Assembly: GCA_964424075.1 (NCBI GenBank)
Contig: CAYRGY010000003.1
Coordinates: 1-64,000 of the forward strand
Origin: CAYRGY01 sp964424075
GTDB lineage: Bacteria; Patescibacteriota; Gracilibacteria; UBA1369
Length of the DNA: 64,000 nucleotides
Direction: 5' to 3'
The position numbers and the translations under genes are program-made. Under the pieces are notes generated by a model. It made no database searches, had not been told where the DNA came from, and was given only the letters and a program-made list of their open reading frames with translations. Position 1 is the first letter of the stretch, and each line of letters begins with the position of its first letter. Shown here piece by piece: positions 17,538 through 27,100 of the stretch.

Positions 17538-18371
17538 CTACTTCTTTTCGTTAAATTCAAAAGCAAGTTCCGCCCCAAACAAGAAGATTTGCATGGAAAA
17601 GAAAATCCAATACAGTAAGGCCACTAGTGAAGCTGCCGCACTATAAATACTAAGAATTCCACTCACACTAAAGAGAACTGTCACTAAATATATACCGATT
17701 TGTAAAAGCACAGCCGCAAAGACACCCGCCAACAGTACAGCCGTCCAGTTGAGTTTAATTTTTGCCAATACCTTATACAAAACCGCAAAAACCAGCACAA
17801 TAATCACAGTACTTATTAGCAAATGATAGTAATAACCAGGCAAGATCATATAACCTCTCAACACCTCATCCATTAGCGTAAGTGTAGTTTGAAGAAAAAC
17901 CACACTTAATAGCAAAACTGCCACACCCAGAACCATTAGAAAGGGAAGCACAAATTCACGAAAGAATTTTTTCCAACCCTTAAACTCAATTTCGTGCGTA
18001 TTAAAAACACGATTTAATGCCCTCTTGAGTTGTACAAAAAAACTGCTGGCCACAAAAATCAAAACCAAAGAACCGATAATAATAGCCCAAATATTATTGG
18101 AAGTATCAAAAGTTTTTTCTATTACTTCCATCCAAAAAGGAACTCTATCCGCTCCGATAAGCAAACTTAATTGCTCAAAAATAAAACTCTTCACTGCATC
18201 AGTCTCTAGAAAAAATCCTGATATTCCCAAAGTGATTACAACAATCGGCACCATAGCAAAAGTTGCATAAAATGCCAGAGCTGCCGCGAGCTGATCAGCG
18301 TTATCCTTTTGAAAATTTTTAAATGCTTGAACAAGAGCTTTTGATATTTCCACTGCTGAAGTTAATTTCAT
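17538..18371 (-). CDS. YihY/BrkB-family membrane protein
   Basis: 277 aa with six predicted membrane segments. The N-terminal pattern NADQLAAALAFYATFAMVPIVV is that of the YihY/virulence factor BrkB family, as is the later SFFVQLKRALNRVFN. The family was once annotated as RNase BN; its transport or envelope role is not settled. The C-terminal tail is short. Single gene, divergent from 18448. Confidence 0.88.
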   Translation of the reverse strand: MKLTSAVEISKALVQAFKNFQKDNADQLAAALAFYATFAMVPIVVITLGISGFFLETDAVKSFIFEQLSLLIGADRVPFWMEVIEKTFDTSNNIWAIIIGSLVLIFVASSFFVQLKRALNRVFNTHEIEFKGWKKFFREFVLPFLMVLGVAVLLLSVVFLQTTLTLMDEVLRGYMILPGYYYHLLISTVIIVLVFAVLYKVLAKIKLNWTAVLLAGVFAAVLLQIGIYLVTVLFSVSGILSIYSAAASLVALLYWIFFSMQIFLFGAELAFEFNEKK

Positions 18372-18447
18372 TCATTTTAACGACTTGAATTACTATTCAC
18401 AATACTATTTAAACTGGTAGTATGGTGCCCGAAAATAAATTCTCAAT

Positions 18448-19035
18448 TTGCAAATTTTAAAATATTTTGGACTGGGTATGTTTGTCAAAATAACTACCGG
18501 TGTTGATGACACACTTACTCAAGTCCCCGTAATTGCAGCCATAACCAAAAACCGAACAGAAAAATTTGCCTTTGCTATAGGTATGTTAGGGGCTATTGCC
18601 GTTGCAACCATGATTGCTTTCTTTTTTTCCAGCATAATTGTTAACTTTCCTTATTACCGCTACATTACCGCCGGACTAATTTACCTTCTGGCTATCAGTA
18701 TTTACTTTGACTGGTTCGTTCATGAACCCAGAAAACAAATAACTCAGGAACTATTTAAATATAAAAAAGTATCCATTAAAAGATTTTCCAAATTGATGGT
18801 AATTGGATTTGTCGCAGCTTTCACAACAGTATTAGATGACACTATCGCTTATTTGCCTGTATTAATTAGCGATTATTACATCTGGGGAATGTTGGGGATA
18901 CTGGTCGCCACACTACTTCAACTGACCTTTATAGTTTTCTTTTCAGAAAAAATCTCTAATATTAAATATAAAGAAGAAATAACTGCGGGAGCACTGGTTA
19001 TCCTCGCAACATTAATTCTCTTTAACATTTTATAA
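18448..19035 (+). CDS. Membrane protein with duplicated DDT motif
   Basis: 195 aa with about six membrane segments in two halves. Each half carries an acidic motif in a membrane helix: TTGVDDTLTQVPVI near residue 17 and TTVLDDTIAYLPVL near residue 129. Such inverted duplications with paired Asp-Asp are typical of small cation transporters of the LysE/CadD or GDT1 kind, but I cannot place it in one. The start is TTG 18448, since ATG 18478 would cut into the first motif helix. The next gene starts directly after its stop. Confidence 0.6.
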   Translation: MQILKYFGLGMFVKITTGVDDTLTQVPVIAAITKNRTEKFAFAIGMLGAIAVATMIAFFFSSIIVNFPYYRYITAGLIYLLAISIYFDWFVHEPRKQITQELFKYKKVSIKRFSKLMVIGFVAAFTTVLDDTIAYLPVLISDYYIWGMLGILVATLLQLTFIVFFSEKISNIKYKEEITAGALVILATLILFNIL

Positions 19036-19902
19036 ATGAAATTCTCAAACAGACCTCCTGCAGTAGACCCAGCTTCTTCAAGAAGTTCAATTCTACCAAG
19101 TGAAAGAGACTCAGAATCTTTACCTTCCTCATCAAACAGAGGAAGCGTTTCTACACTACCGCCTACCACAAGAAGACCTTTCAGGCGAGTACTTGCCGAT
19201 AAAAGAAGAATGCTCTCGAATCCCCCACCTGCCAGATCGGAAGAGTCCGCATTACCGACATTTCTTGATTGTAAAATTGACGACACTGTCACCCCCATCT
19301 ATGAATACGTGAACAGCAATCAACTCCCTTTTTTAAAATTCTACGGCAAACAAGTACTACTTAGTCGAGAACCAAATTACCAATTTCAAATCATAAATCC
19401 GTTTGAAGCTGACCTCAAAATGACCTTTGGGGCAATCAGCAACCATCCACCTGATGAATATGCCCTTTCAGGAGAAGCTCTGTTTGAAAAGTTGCAAACT
19501 TCAGATGAAATTCCTAAAGCGATTGGCCATTATGTCCGACAAATGAATGCCATTGGAATAGATTTTTCCCCGCTTTGCGAATTGATTCAAGCTTTTCAAA
19601 GGCATGTGGGACGACTTTCTCTAAATGAGGTCACAGATCTAATCGGCATTATGTTGCGTGACAATGCATTCACCTTGATGGATCTTAATGATCTTTTTAC
19701 AGCAGAAGAAAAAGAGTTTTTGCTTGGTGATTTAGACAGCAAAGCTCAAGCCAGACTACACATTCAATGCACACAGGCTCTGAGTCGTGGAACAATTCAC
19801 ACAATCGGCAGAGGGATACTAAAACATGTCAAGGGACGGGACATCCACTATAAAAACAAAGAAAAATATTTCGAAATAATCAATTGTTTAAGAATAACTT
19901 AA
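19036..19902 (+). CDS. Unknown protein with disordered Ser/Pro/Arg-rich N-terminus
   Basis: 288 aa, no known family. Residues 1-75 are low complexity (Ser, Pro, Arg), the remainder is a globular mixed domain without signal peptide or membrane segment. Start ATG follows the previous stop with no gap, so it is probably co-translated with the 18448 membrane protein. No catalytic motif recognised. Confidence 0.65.
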   Translation: MKFSNRPPAVDPASSRSSILPSERDSESLPSSSNRGSVSTLPPTTRRPFRRVLADKRRMLSNPPPARSEESALPTFLDCKIDDTVTPIYEYVNSNQLPFLKFYGKQVLLSREPNYQFQIINPFEADLKMTFGAISNHPPDEYALSGEALFEKLQTSDEIPKAIGHYVRQMNAIGIDFSPLCELIQAFQRHVGRLSLNEVTDLIGIMLRDNAFTLMDLNDLFTAEEKEFLLGDLDSKAQARLHIQCTQALSRGTIHTIGRGILKHVKGRDIHYKNKEKYFEIINCLRIT

Positions 19903-19971
19903 TTTGCATTCAGCTCTAAAAATCTCTAAAATCATTTTTGAAAACCCAAATAAATCTTAATCCCTACCATT

Positions 19972-21906
19972 ATGAAAAAGTTTTCAAGATTTCTTGCTAC
20001 TTTGGTTGGTGGAGCCCTTTTAAGCATGTTTGTATTGGGGAACATGCTTGCTAGTGCAGCTCCTACACCTCCTGAAGCCGGCAATCCTACTGATTGTGCT
20101 GAATGTCAAACCATTCAGGACGATTTAGACCAAGCCTTTGTAGAATTAGCTTTATGGCTTGACCAATTTGATGCCGCAAAAATTGAAACATTGCTGGCAG
20201 ACACCACTTCCGCAGTTTTTGCAGATGACAATGCTGCAATGACATCTGAATTACAAGCTGAAGTAGAATTAGGCAATCTGCTTATGGGTGAATCATGTGG
20301 AGACAGCGCTCCAACTTTCAGCGCCTATTCAACTTTCACTTTCAATAGTGAAATGTATTGTTTCGAAAATCCTGCCATGCTCGCAGGTGAAAACATGGAG
20401 TACATTGGTAATTTCTATAATGACATGACCACTCTGACCGATTCTTATGACGAAGTCAGACTACAATGGGAAGTACTGAATGTTGATGCTATGAACCTTC
20501 TAATTATAGCTAGTAATACTAATCGTGAATACACTCAAGATCAAATCGCTGAAGACTGGCTGGATGATCTATTGGTTTTAATCGACGATCTAATAACTCA
20601 ATTAGAAGAATGTGAAGACACCAATTGTCCGGTAGACACTCCTGCTGATGAATGTCCTGACTGCGCAACCATCGCTACTCAAATAGACGACAAAGTAACT
20701 GAAGTTCAAGGCTACAAAGACCAAGCTGCAACTCAAGGTGATGAACTGGACGCTATTGATGAAGAAATCACTGCCGTTGAAGACAAATTAATGGAATTGG
20801 AAGCCCTACGAGACAAACTTCGTGAAATGGTAAAAGATGCCGGTGGTATGACCGATGCAGATTGTGACGATTTCCAAGTTGGACCAGGTCAAGCTTGGGG
20901 CATTGCTCACAACTTCGGTGATGTGCAATGGTGTTTCACTAACGAGGGGCAAATCGAAGAGATGATCAAAAATCTCGATGAATATTGGGCTACAAACAAA
21001 AGCTCACACTTGCCAGCAGAAGAAAAACTTCAAACAGAACTAGACGATTTGATGAATCAATATTTTGATAAGTTAAATGAATACATAGTCACATTAGATA
21101 TGATTGATCAAGCTTATGATGAAATAGAAAGATTAGTAGCTGAATTAGAGGATTGTATTGAAGCTTTACAAACTCTTCAAGATTCAGGAGCTTGCCTTGA
21201 TCAAGATATTGCCGAACTGCAAAAATCCATCGATGATGCTAATGCAGAAATCGAAGCCGGATATGAACATGCAACTCCGGGAGAAAAACAACCGCCGGTT
21301 GAAGAAACTCCACCAGCTGATGAAGGAAATAAACCTGAAGTAGATTTTGGTGATGTAGAAGGCCACTGGGCTGAAGATCACATTGCAGACCTAGCAGCAG
21401 GCGATGTTGTATCAGGTGATGCTGATACAGGCAATTTCCGGCCTGACGAAACAATCAATCGTGCTGAAGCCGCTAAAATTGTTTCACTTGCTCAAGGAGA
21501 CGAAGAAGCTACCTGTGATGCTACCCTATTCCCTGATGTTATAGCAGACAGTTGGTTTTGTACTTTCGTTACCAATGCGAAACAACAAGGATATTTCAGC
21601 GGATATGAAGACGGCACTTTCGGACCTGGAAACGAAATCCTTCGTGCTGAAGCCGCTGCAGTAGTATTGCGTGCACTTGACTTCACTATTCCAGAATATG
21701 ACAGCTATTCTTTTCCAGACATCACTGGTGATGAATGGTATGCCGACTATGCTGAAAGAGCATATGCTTGTGGAATCTTTGAAGGACGAACAGTTGATGG
21801 TGAAAAGATTTTCGCCGGTGACCAATCAATCACTCGAGCAGAATTCGCCAAAATAATCAATGTCACAGTTTTCAATTCTGAATACTCTGAAGCTGCCTGC
21901 AGCTAG
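19972..21906 (+). CDS. SLH-domain surface protein
   Basis: 644 aa. A signal peptide (MKKFSRFLATLVGGALL onward, cleavage near ASAAP at residue 30) is followed by a long acidic, largely helical region (about 30-430) with coiled-coil stretches and several CxxC-type pairs (DCAECQT, ECPDCAT). A Pro/Glu-rich linker near 435-455 leads to three S-layer homology domains: DVEGHWAEDHIADLAAGDVV, then FPDVIADSWFCTFV, then FPDITGDEWYADYAERAYA, each followed by an FxP or GP-type glycine motif and RAEAAK or RAEFAK. SLH domains bind secondary cell-wall polymer, so this should be a cell-wall-anchored surface or S-layer-associated protein. Ends at a strong terminator. Confident on architecture; role of the coiled-coil part unknown. 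Confidence 0.9.
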   Translation: MKKFSRFLATLVGGALLSMFVLGNMLASAAPTPPEAGNPTDCAECQTIQDDLDQAFVELALWLDQFDAAKIETLLADTTSAVFADDNAAMTSELQAEVELGNLLMGESCGDSAPTFSAYSTFTFNSEMYCFENPAMLAGENMEYIGNFYNDMTTLTDSYDEVRLQWEVLNVDAMNLLIIASNTNREYTQDQIAEDWLDDLLVLIDDLITQLEECEDTNCPVDTPADECPDCATIATQIDDKVTEVQGYKDQAATQGDELDAIDEEITAVEDKLMELEALRDKLREMVKDAGGMTDADCDDFQVGPGQAWGIAHNFGDVQWCFTNEGQIEEMIKNLDEYWATNKSSHLPAEEKLQTELDDLMNQYFDKLNEYIVTLDMIDQAYDEIERLVAELEDCIEALQTLQDSGACLDQDIAELQKSIDDANAEIEAGYEHATPGEKQPPVEETPPADEGNKPEVDFGDVEGHWAEDHIADLAAGDVVSGDADTGNFRPDETINRAEAAKIVSLAQGDEEATCDATLFPDVIADSWFCTFVTNAKQQGYFSGYEDGTFGPGNEILRAEAAAVVLRALDFTIPEYDSYSFPDITGDEWYADYAERAYACGIFEGRTVDGEKIFAGDQSITRAEFAKIINVTVFNSEYSEAACS

Positions 21907-21917
21907 AAACTCACACA

Positions 21918-21961
21918 TAAAAAAAGCCCGAGAGCAGGTTCAACCGCCTCGGGCTTTTTTT
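21918..21961. terminator. Strong two-way intrinsic terminator
   Basis: Stem GCCCGAG (21926-21932) / CTCGGGC (21948-21954) with an A-run before and a T-run after. It ends the SLH gene on the plus strand and the RT-AAA-VWA operon on the minus strand, whose last stop codon touches the T-run. Confidence 0.9.
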
Positions 21962-23906
21962 AACGACGACCGTTTTTAGGTTTATAGTGATTGGCAATGC
22001 GTGATTCAATAAATGCAATCAATTTAGGAATTGCAATTTCCACACTTGATGACACATCCGCATAAACATTATAGTGATGAGCCGGCCTGAATTTCTTTAA
22101 GTAATATTCTCTTACATATGCTGAATTATTACCAATACCATTGACCAAAAAGCAAATATCACGATCATCCTCGATTTGTCTAATTATAGGTTCAACTGCA
22201 TCACCGGTTCCACCTCCGTCAGTTATCATACAAAGAATCTTTAAAACATTCCTTTGCCCTAATTGCATTCTCCTTAACTCAAATTTTAGAGCTGTCCGAT
22301 CATCTGTTCCACCACCATTTTTTGTCTGCATATATAGAAATTCCAACCCCTTCATTAACTCCATCATTGTCAGGTTTGCGGTTAATTCCAAACCTATCAA
22401 TGGATTGTAATCAAATCCAACAATTTCTAACTGTAAAGGCTTCTGCTTCATTCTCCTAAAATCATATTTGCGCCTGTTTTCTCTCATTTCCTTATGCACT
22501 TCCATAATGGCCATAGACAAAATGACATAAAAATTTTCCGTTCCTTTCAATTCTGTTATCATACTACCAGATGTATCTATCAGAATTCGTATTTCCGTAG
22601 CCCGTGGATTAACAACATTCTTACGATTAATATAAGTAGAGGGGTAGCGTTCGCCATCAGATTGACGGGAAAAAGTTTCCACCTCCCTCCCAGGGGTAAT
22701 TAATCCAAACTTTTCCCCCTTCACCTGCTCCTTACGATATTCTCTCAAAATATAGTTAATAAAACACTTTTTCAAACTTTCAATTTCAGCTGCATATTTC
22801 CTGGAAATTTCCAAAAATCTTTGTGCAGTTCGTGGAGTAACATTATAAGTCATTACCAAAGCAGCGATTTCCTTTTCATCATGATATTGAATCGCAGCCT
22901 TAAATTTTTGATTCATCTCATCTTTAATATCTCTACCTTTCTTAATTGGCTGCAACTTTCCTGGACCACCTGGCTGATCACCAGGATTATCTCCTTCATT
23001 TACTTCATCAACCGGTTCAGTAACTTTCTTGAATTTCTTTCTCAATTTCTCCCATTCTCCAAACAAATCCTCCAAAAATTTAACAAAGTCAGGATTTTCC
23101 TCACTTTCCTCTAAATCCTTTTCCAATAAACTTTTGACTATTTCAGTATACTTAATTAGTTGATATGCCTGATGAGCTAAACTGATTTGCGGATTTCTCA
23201 ACTGATTCAACAAGTTCATTAATTCAGGTATCACAGCAGCTACATCAGGATGTAACATTTCTACAGGAGGGTATTGATAAAAAGGAGCAACTAGAGTAAT
23301 CAAATGTAATTGACCATATCGACTTTTAGCCTCAGAAAACATACTCTCTCTCCATGGAAATACTTTTCTTCCGGATGCCTCATATTGCTCAATCAATTGA
23401 TCCTTTTCTTCTTCGAAAGTTTCCATAAAGATCAATGCCCGATCTTGTTTTAGAGCTGCTTTAAACAAATCTCCAGTCACAATTTTAGCAGATCTGGGTA
23501 CAACATCCTCCAAATAAACATCAACTAAAACATTAATCATATAATCCACAAAACCTGACCTATCATTCATAAGTGGTGGCAATAATCCTTGAGCCAAAGG
23601 TTTCATTTTAATCATAGCATTGTGCACCTCCAAAACCTGTGGAAAATGATGTCCCAATTCATGAATAAAAACACCAAAAACTCTATAGGGCTGCCAATTT
23701 TTTAAATGGTCCTCATTATAATAAATAATCTTTCTCACCAAATCAGTGGCAAAAGTATTAGCAGCAGGTGAACCGGGAGGATGTGGACGCAAAGAAAAAT
23801 TTGCTGTTTCACAAATTTGATTGAGAATTTGCTGCTCAATCGGAGAAAAAAGATGATCCAAGCTACTTGGTTGCTCCGGTGATGTATTAGTCGACTCCTG
23901 ATACAT
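21960..23906 (-). CDS. HExxH metallopeptidase-like / VWA domain protein
   Basis: 648 aa. Residues 80-87 hold FIHELGHH, a zinc-peptidase HExxH site, with VDVYLED (about 128-134) a possible third ligand. The middle (about 255-330) is a charged linker. The C-terminal part (about 437-640) is a VWA domain with a complete metal-ion-dependent adhesion site: DTSGS at 444-448, Thr 534 in GGGTD, and Asp 563 in ITDGG. The layout recalls the COG3864/DUF2201 group (putative peptidase plus VWA), which is commonly paired with MoxR ATPases. Third gene of the RT operon, 13 bp after the AAA gene. VWA proteins usually present a substrate or partner to the MoxR motor; here it could be the protease effector (inference). 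Confidence 0.85.
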   Translation of the reverse strand: MYQESTNTSPEQPSSLDHLFSPIEQQILNQICETANFSLRPHPPGSPAANTFATDLVRKIIYYNEDHLKNWQPYRVFGVFIHELGHHFPQVLEVHNAMIKMKPLAQGLLPPLMNDRSGFVDYMINVLVDVYLEDVVPRSAKIVTGDLFKAALKQDRALIFMETFEEEKDQLIEQYEASGRKVFPWRESMFSEAKSRYGQLHLITLVAPFYQYPPVEMLHPDVAAVIPELMNLLNQLRNPQISLAHQAYQLIKYTEIVKSLLEKDLEESEENPDFVKFLEDLFGEWEKLRKKFKKVTEPVDEVNEGDNPGDQPGGPGKLQPIKKGRDIKDEMNQKFKAAIQYHDEKEIAALVMTYNVTPRTAQRFLEISRKYAAEIESLKKCFINYILREYRKEQVKGEKFGLITPGREVETFSRQSDGERYPSTYINRKNVVNPRATEIRILIDTSGSMITELKGTENFYVILSMAIMEVHKEMRENRRKYDFRRMKQKPLQLEIVGFDYNPLIGLELTANLTMMELMKGLEFLYMQTKNGGGTDDRTALKFELRRMQLGQRNVLKILCMITDGGGTGDAVEPIIRQIEDDRDICFLVNGIGNNSAYVREYYLKKFRPAHHYNVYADVSSSVEIAIPKLIAFIESRIANHYKPKNGRR

Positions 23907-23919
23907 ATTATATTAATGC

Positions 23920-26900
23920 TTAATAATCTCTAAGCGGTGGCAATGGCACTTCCCTGACTCTAGACATCATGGCAATTGATTGATTCAAATCATGACCTCT
24001 TATTTCAGATATTAACTGCAATAAACGAATATAAGGAATATTAAATTTGAGCTCAACTTGCTGTTCTACCACACGATCAACAATTTCTTTAACATATAGA
24101 AGCAAATCAGCTATATCACTAATATCAAGCAACTTAATAGCAACCAAATCTCTAGCCTCCTGCAGCACTGCAATGAATCTTGGATAATGTTGCTCAAAGA
24201 AAGTACATTGTTCTATACCCTCCGGCATTGGTCTGATCGGAATATATTCCACATTACGCTTTCTTCGTAATGATTTCCTTGGTTTAAGAAATTTTTCTTG
24301 CGGAGCCATGGGTATATATTCTCTTAATTTAAACAATTCCACCCTTTTTTTAGCAAAATTATTAACTACCTTTGCCTTAAATTTATTAGTAATTTCATTC
24401 TGATTAAGCATTTCTAGAATTTCCCCCTCTTTAAATGCTCCTACTTCTTCCGCCATTCTAAGCATCTCTAAACTAGGATTAGTAGTAATCATCTTGGCAA
24501 TTTCTGCTTTAATTTCATCTGGAACAATCACACCAACTTCACACTCCTCCTTATCAATTCTAAGTCTTAGTTTTCTAATCAATAAATATGTTTTGATAGG
24601 CTCCTCTAAAGAATCATTATCATCTTCATCGTTGGCAACTCGTGCAATTAATCGAGACTCAATCTGCTTAACTACTTCCAAATCAAGTTCCCTCTTAAGT
24701 ATCATAGACTTATCTAAGGCTACCATCACTGAAGGAACAAATTTTATTAAACCCTCATCGGATTCCTTAACATGATTCAACTTATTATTCACATATCCGC
24801 ATATAGCAATTCTTTGCTCATTGCTTAAAATTTCTTGTGCAATATCTTGCCCCATATCTCCAATATAAAGTTCATGAAAAGCTTCAATATTTCCAGTTTC
24901 TAGTAACTTATTACTAAATGCCTGTAATTGTTGAACCATTCTCATATTTAGACCAATTTCAGACATTCTTTGAATATTATCCGAATATTCTTCAAAAGCT
25001 TTCATATCTGTTCCATGTACAGGACATCTGCTTACACCACAAATCGGACAACCTTCCTTTAGTTTTGACTCATCCTGTTCAAATTCTTTTTGATCAAATG
25101 GATCATTCAAATCATTAATAATTTGCTTTGCTCTCTCTGTACTCAGCTCCAATCCCATTGCCGAGATTTCATCGGTATACTCAAGCAAGAAACCGGCTCC
25201 GATCATTAGGGAAACCATAATTTTCAAAGACTCCTTGTGATTTAAAGCTTTGGCAGAACGCACAATAACCGACATCAGCGCCTCATCAATACTTACCTTT
25301 CTACGCATAAATTTTGGCTGATCTTTGAGCTCTCTACAAAAATCAATTATTAAACGAGTTGATAGATAAACTTTCTCATCATATACATTCTGCAATTGTT
25401 CATCCAATTTCGGAAACAGTCTGGTTACTAAAAAATGTACCTTATATGCATCTTGAGCAGATAACATAAGTTCACCCGTTTCCGGATTTGATAGATAAGG
25501 CCAAACAATACATCTGGCTACTTCTTCAGGTGGTAAAGCACCAACTTCAATAATATTATTTCTCATACGACTTTGAATAGCACCCGGCACGCTGGTTTGA
25601 CCTGTATCAAGTCCAATATTACCAGTAAAACAAATTCTAAAATGTTCAGGTACTCTCATCCAACGATTAGTAATCGTATTAAAAAACCATCCTTTGGGAT
25701 TTTGAACCTGACCTGCTTCTGAAGGAACATTTGTTGGCTCCGGTGCCGCTTCACTTTCACTACATGGAACAGCAGTTAACAGACCATGTAAAAAAGTCCA
25801 TTCCTGCAATTCCACAAACTCATTAAGAATGACCGGTTGATTTTTCAACAATGCTTCCAGTACCAGCAAATATTCATAACCGTTATTTTGATTAATTGCC
25901 TCAACCATATCCACATAGTTGGCATTTAATCTTTCATCAAAACTATCCGCAATTTTCTGCCTAAAGCTTTGCGCTACCTCATTGGTATCCGCAGATGATT
26001 TAAGCTTCTTATGTTCTCTCACAAATCTTTTCACATCTCGCAAATTCAACATGAAAACTCTGGCAAATCGCTCCTCTTGACCCTTAATCATTTGATAAAG
26101 GGTTTTATCAGATTGATTTAATAAAATATCCTGAGCCCCCTTAATTTGCTTAATCCTATCATCTCTGGTTAAAACTGGACGTGCCATAATAGTAAAAGCA
26201 GATTGACCCGGATCAATATCCGCAGACAAAGCTTCTCTTCCAAAACTACGAAAATAATCCTGTAGCATCGATGTTTTCCCCCAACCTGGAGGTCCAACCA
26301 GCACGGGACCTGTCACCTTATAAGCTTCACTTCCATACAACATTCTGTGCAGTTGATTCATAGTTTTAACCACTGTAGGCGTCTCTAAGATTGACCTACC
26401 TTCAGCAATTTGCTGAATAAAGGATTCATGTTCCTGTCTCATGTGAGCCATTTTCACCTGCTCATCACTCCATAATTGTTTATGCTCTGCCTCAAGCTGA
26501 CGTTTCTGCTTATTCAAATCATTATCACTATGCATAATATCCATTCTCAATCCTTCCAAACCATAAAGGTCCTGTTCAGACATAGAAATTGTCATAGCAG
26601 AGAGTACATCTTGCAAATGTTGTAATTTTCGTTGAATTCTCATTAATTCAGAGCGAACATACCTAAAATTTGCCAAAGTGGGTTCCTGAAAGAATCGCTC
26701 CGGACTATAAGTCACAACTTGTTCATAATCCCTTTGAGCCTCATCTTCCTTAATCAAATTTACCCCATACTTATTAATCACCTCCAAAATTCTTTGCTTA
26801 ATAGCATCAGCGGTTTTTGAGCAAGTATCCTTCAGCAACTCTTTATCCGCATCTGAATTGCGACCATTAAAAGCCACTTCTTCATTTTCATGCATAAAGG

Positions 26901-27099
26901 AAAGAACACGTCTTGCTTGCGCAAATCTAGCCAACAAAGCTCGGAATTCTCTGACAACTGCATTAACCTGTAAAGCAGGTATCATCTCCCCCTTATTTTC
27001 AACCTGAGCAAAAACGTCTTCAAGCCCACTGCTTTTGGACAAAGCAAGTAAATCCATAGTTTGCATTTCATCTGATTGTATAACTGGTTTTATCGACAT
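23920..27099 (-). CDS. Large MoxR-like AAA+ ATPase with zinc knuckle
   Basis: 1059 aa. A helical N-terminus (about 1-255, coiled-coil at 195-235) precedes a AAA+ module: Walker A GPPGWGKTS at 269-277, a Walker-B-like strand PVILNEFVE at 422-430 (Asn in place of the usual Asp), sensor 1 FTGN at 491-494, and SRMRN at 510-514 in the position of the arginine finger. The spacing is longer than in ordinary MoxR (about 320 aa) because of inserts. CPICGVSRCPVHG at 684-696 (CxxC-x4-CxxH) is a probable zinc knuckle. The last about 350 residues are helical and unassigned. Start lies 1 bp from the RT stop and the stop 13 bp from the VWA gene, so the three are one operon. Probable motor of the system. Confidence 0.85.
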   Translation of the reverse strand: MSIKPVIQSDEMQTMDLLALSKSSGLEDVFAQVENKGEMIPALQVNAVVREFRALLARFAQARRVLSFMHENEEVAFNGRNSDADKELLKDTCSKTADAIKQRILEVINKYGVNLIKEDEAQRDYEQVVTYSPERFFQEPTLANFRYVRSELMRIQRKLQHLQDVLSAMTISMSEQDLYGLEGLRMDIMHSDNDLNKQKRQLEAEHKQLWSDEQVKMAHMRQEHESFIQQIAEGRSILETPTVVKTMNQLHRMLYGSEAYKVTGPVLVGPPGWGKTSMLQDYFRSFGREALSADIDPGQSAFTIMARPVLTRDDRIKQIKGAQDILLNQSDKTLYQMIKGQEERFARVFMLNLRDVKRFVREHKKLKSSADTNEVAQSFRQKIADSFDERLNANYVDMVEAINQNNGYEYLLVLEALLKNQPVILNEFVELQEWTFLHGLLTAVPCSESEAAPEPTNVPSEAGQVQNPKGWFFNTITNRWMRVPEHFRICFTGNIGLDTGQTSVPGAIQSRMRNNIIEVGALPPEEVARCIVWPYLSNPETGELMLSAQDAYKVHFLVTRLFPKLDEQLQNVYDEKVYLSTRLIIDFCRELKDQPKFMRRKVSIDEALMSVIVRSAKALNHKESLKIMVSLMIGAGFLLEYTDEISAMGLELSTERAKQIINDLNDPFDQKEFEQDESKLKEGCPICGVSRCPVHGTDMKAFEEYSDNIQRMSEIGLNMRMVQQLQAFSNKLLETGNIEAFHELYIGDMGQDIAQEILSNEQRIAICGYVNNKLNHVKESDEGLIKFVPSVMVALDKSMILKRELDLEVVKQIESRLIARVANDEDDNDSLEEPIKTYLLIRKLRLRIDKEECEVGVIVPDEIKAEIAKMITTNPSLEMLRMAEEVGAFKEGEILEMLNQNEITNKFKAKVVNNFAKKRVELFKLREYIPMAPQEKFLKPRKSLRRKRNVEYIPIRPMPEGIEQCTFFEQHYPRFIAVLQEARDLVAIKLLDISDIADLLLYVKEIVDRVVEQQVELKFNIPYIRLLQLISEIRGHDLNQSIAMMSRVREVPLPPLRDY

Positions 27100-27100
27100 A

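Noticed and set aside
19972..21906. SLH protein as part of the RT system
   Set aside because: It is on the other strand, separated by a two-way terminator, with an independent surface role.
21960..27099. Magnesium chelatase ChlI/ChlD pair
   Set aside because: The AAA and VWA proteins are far larger, lack chelatase motifs, and have an HExxH domain and RT context.
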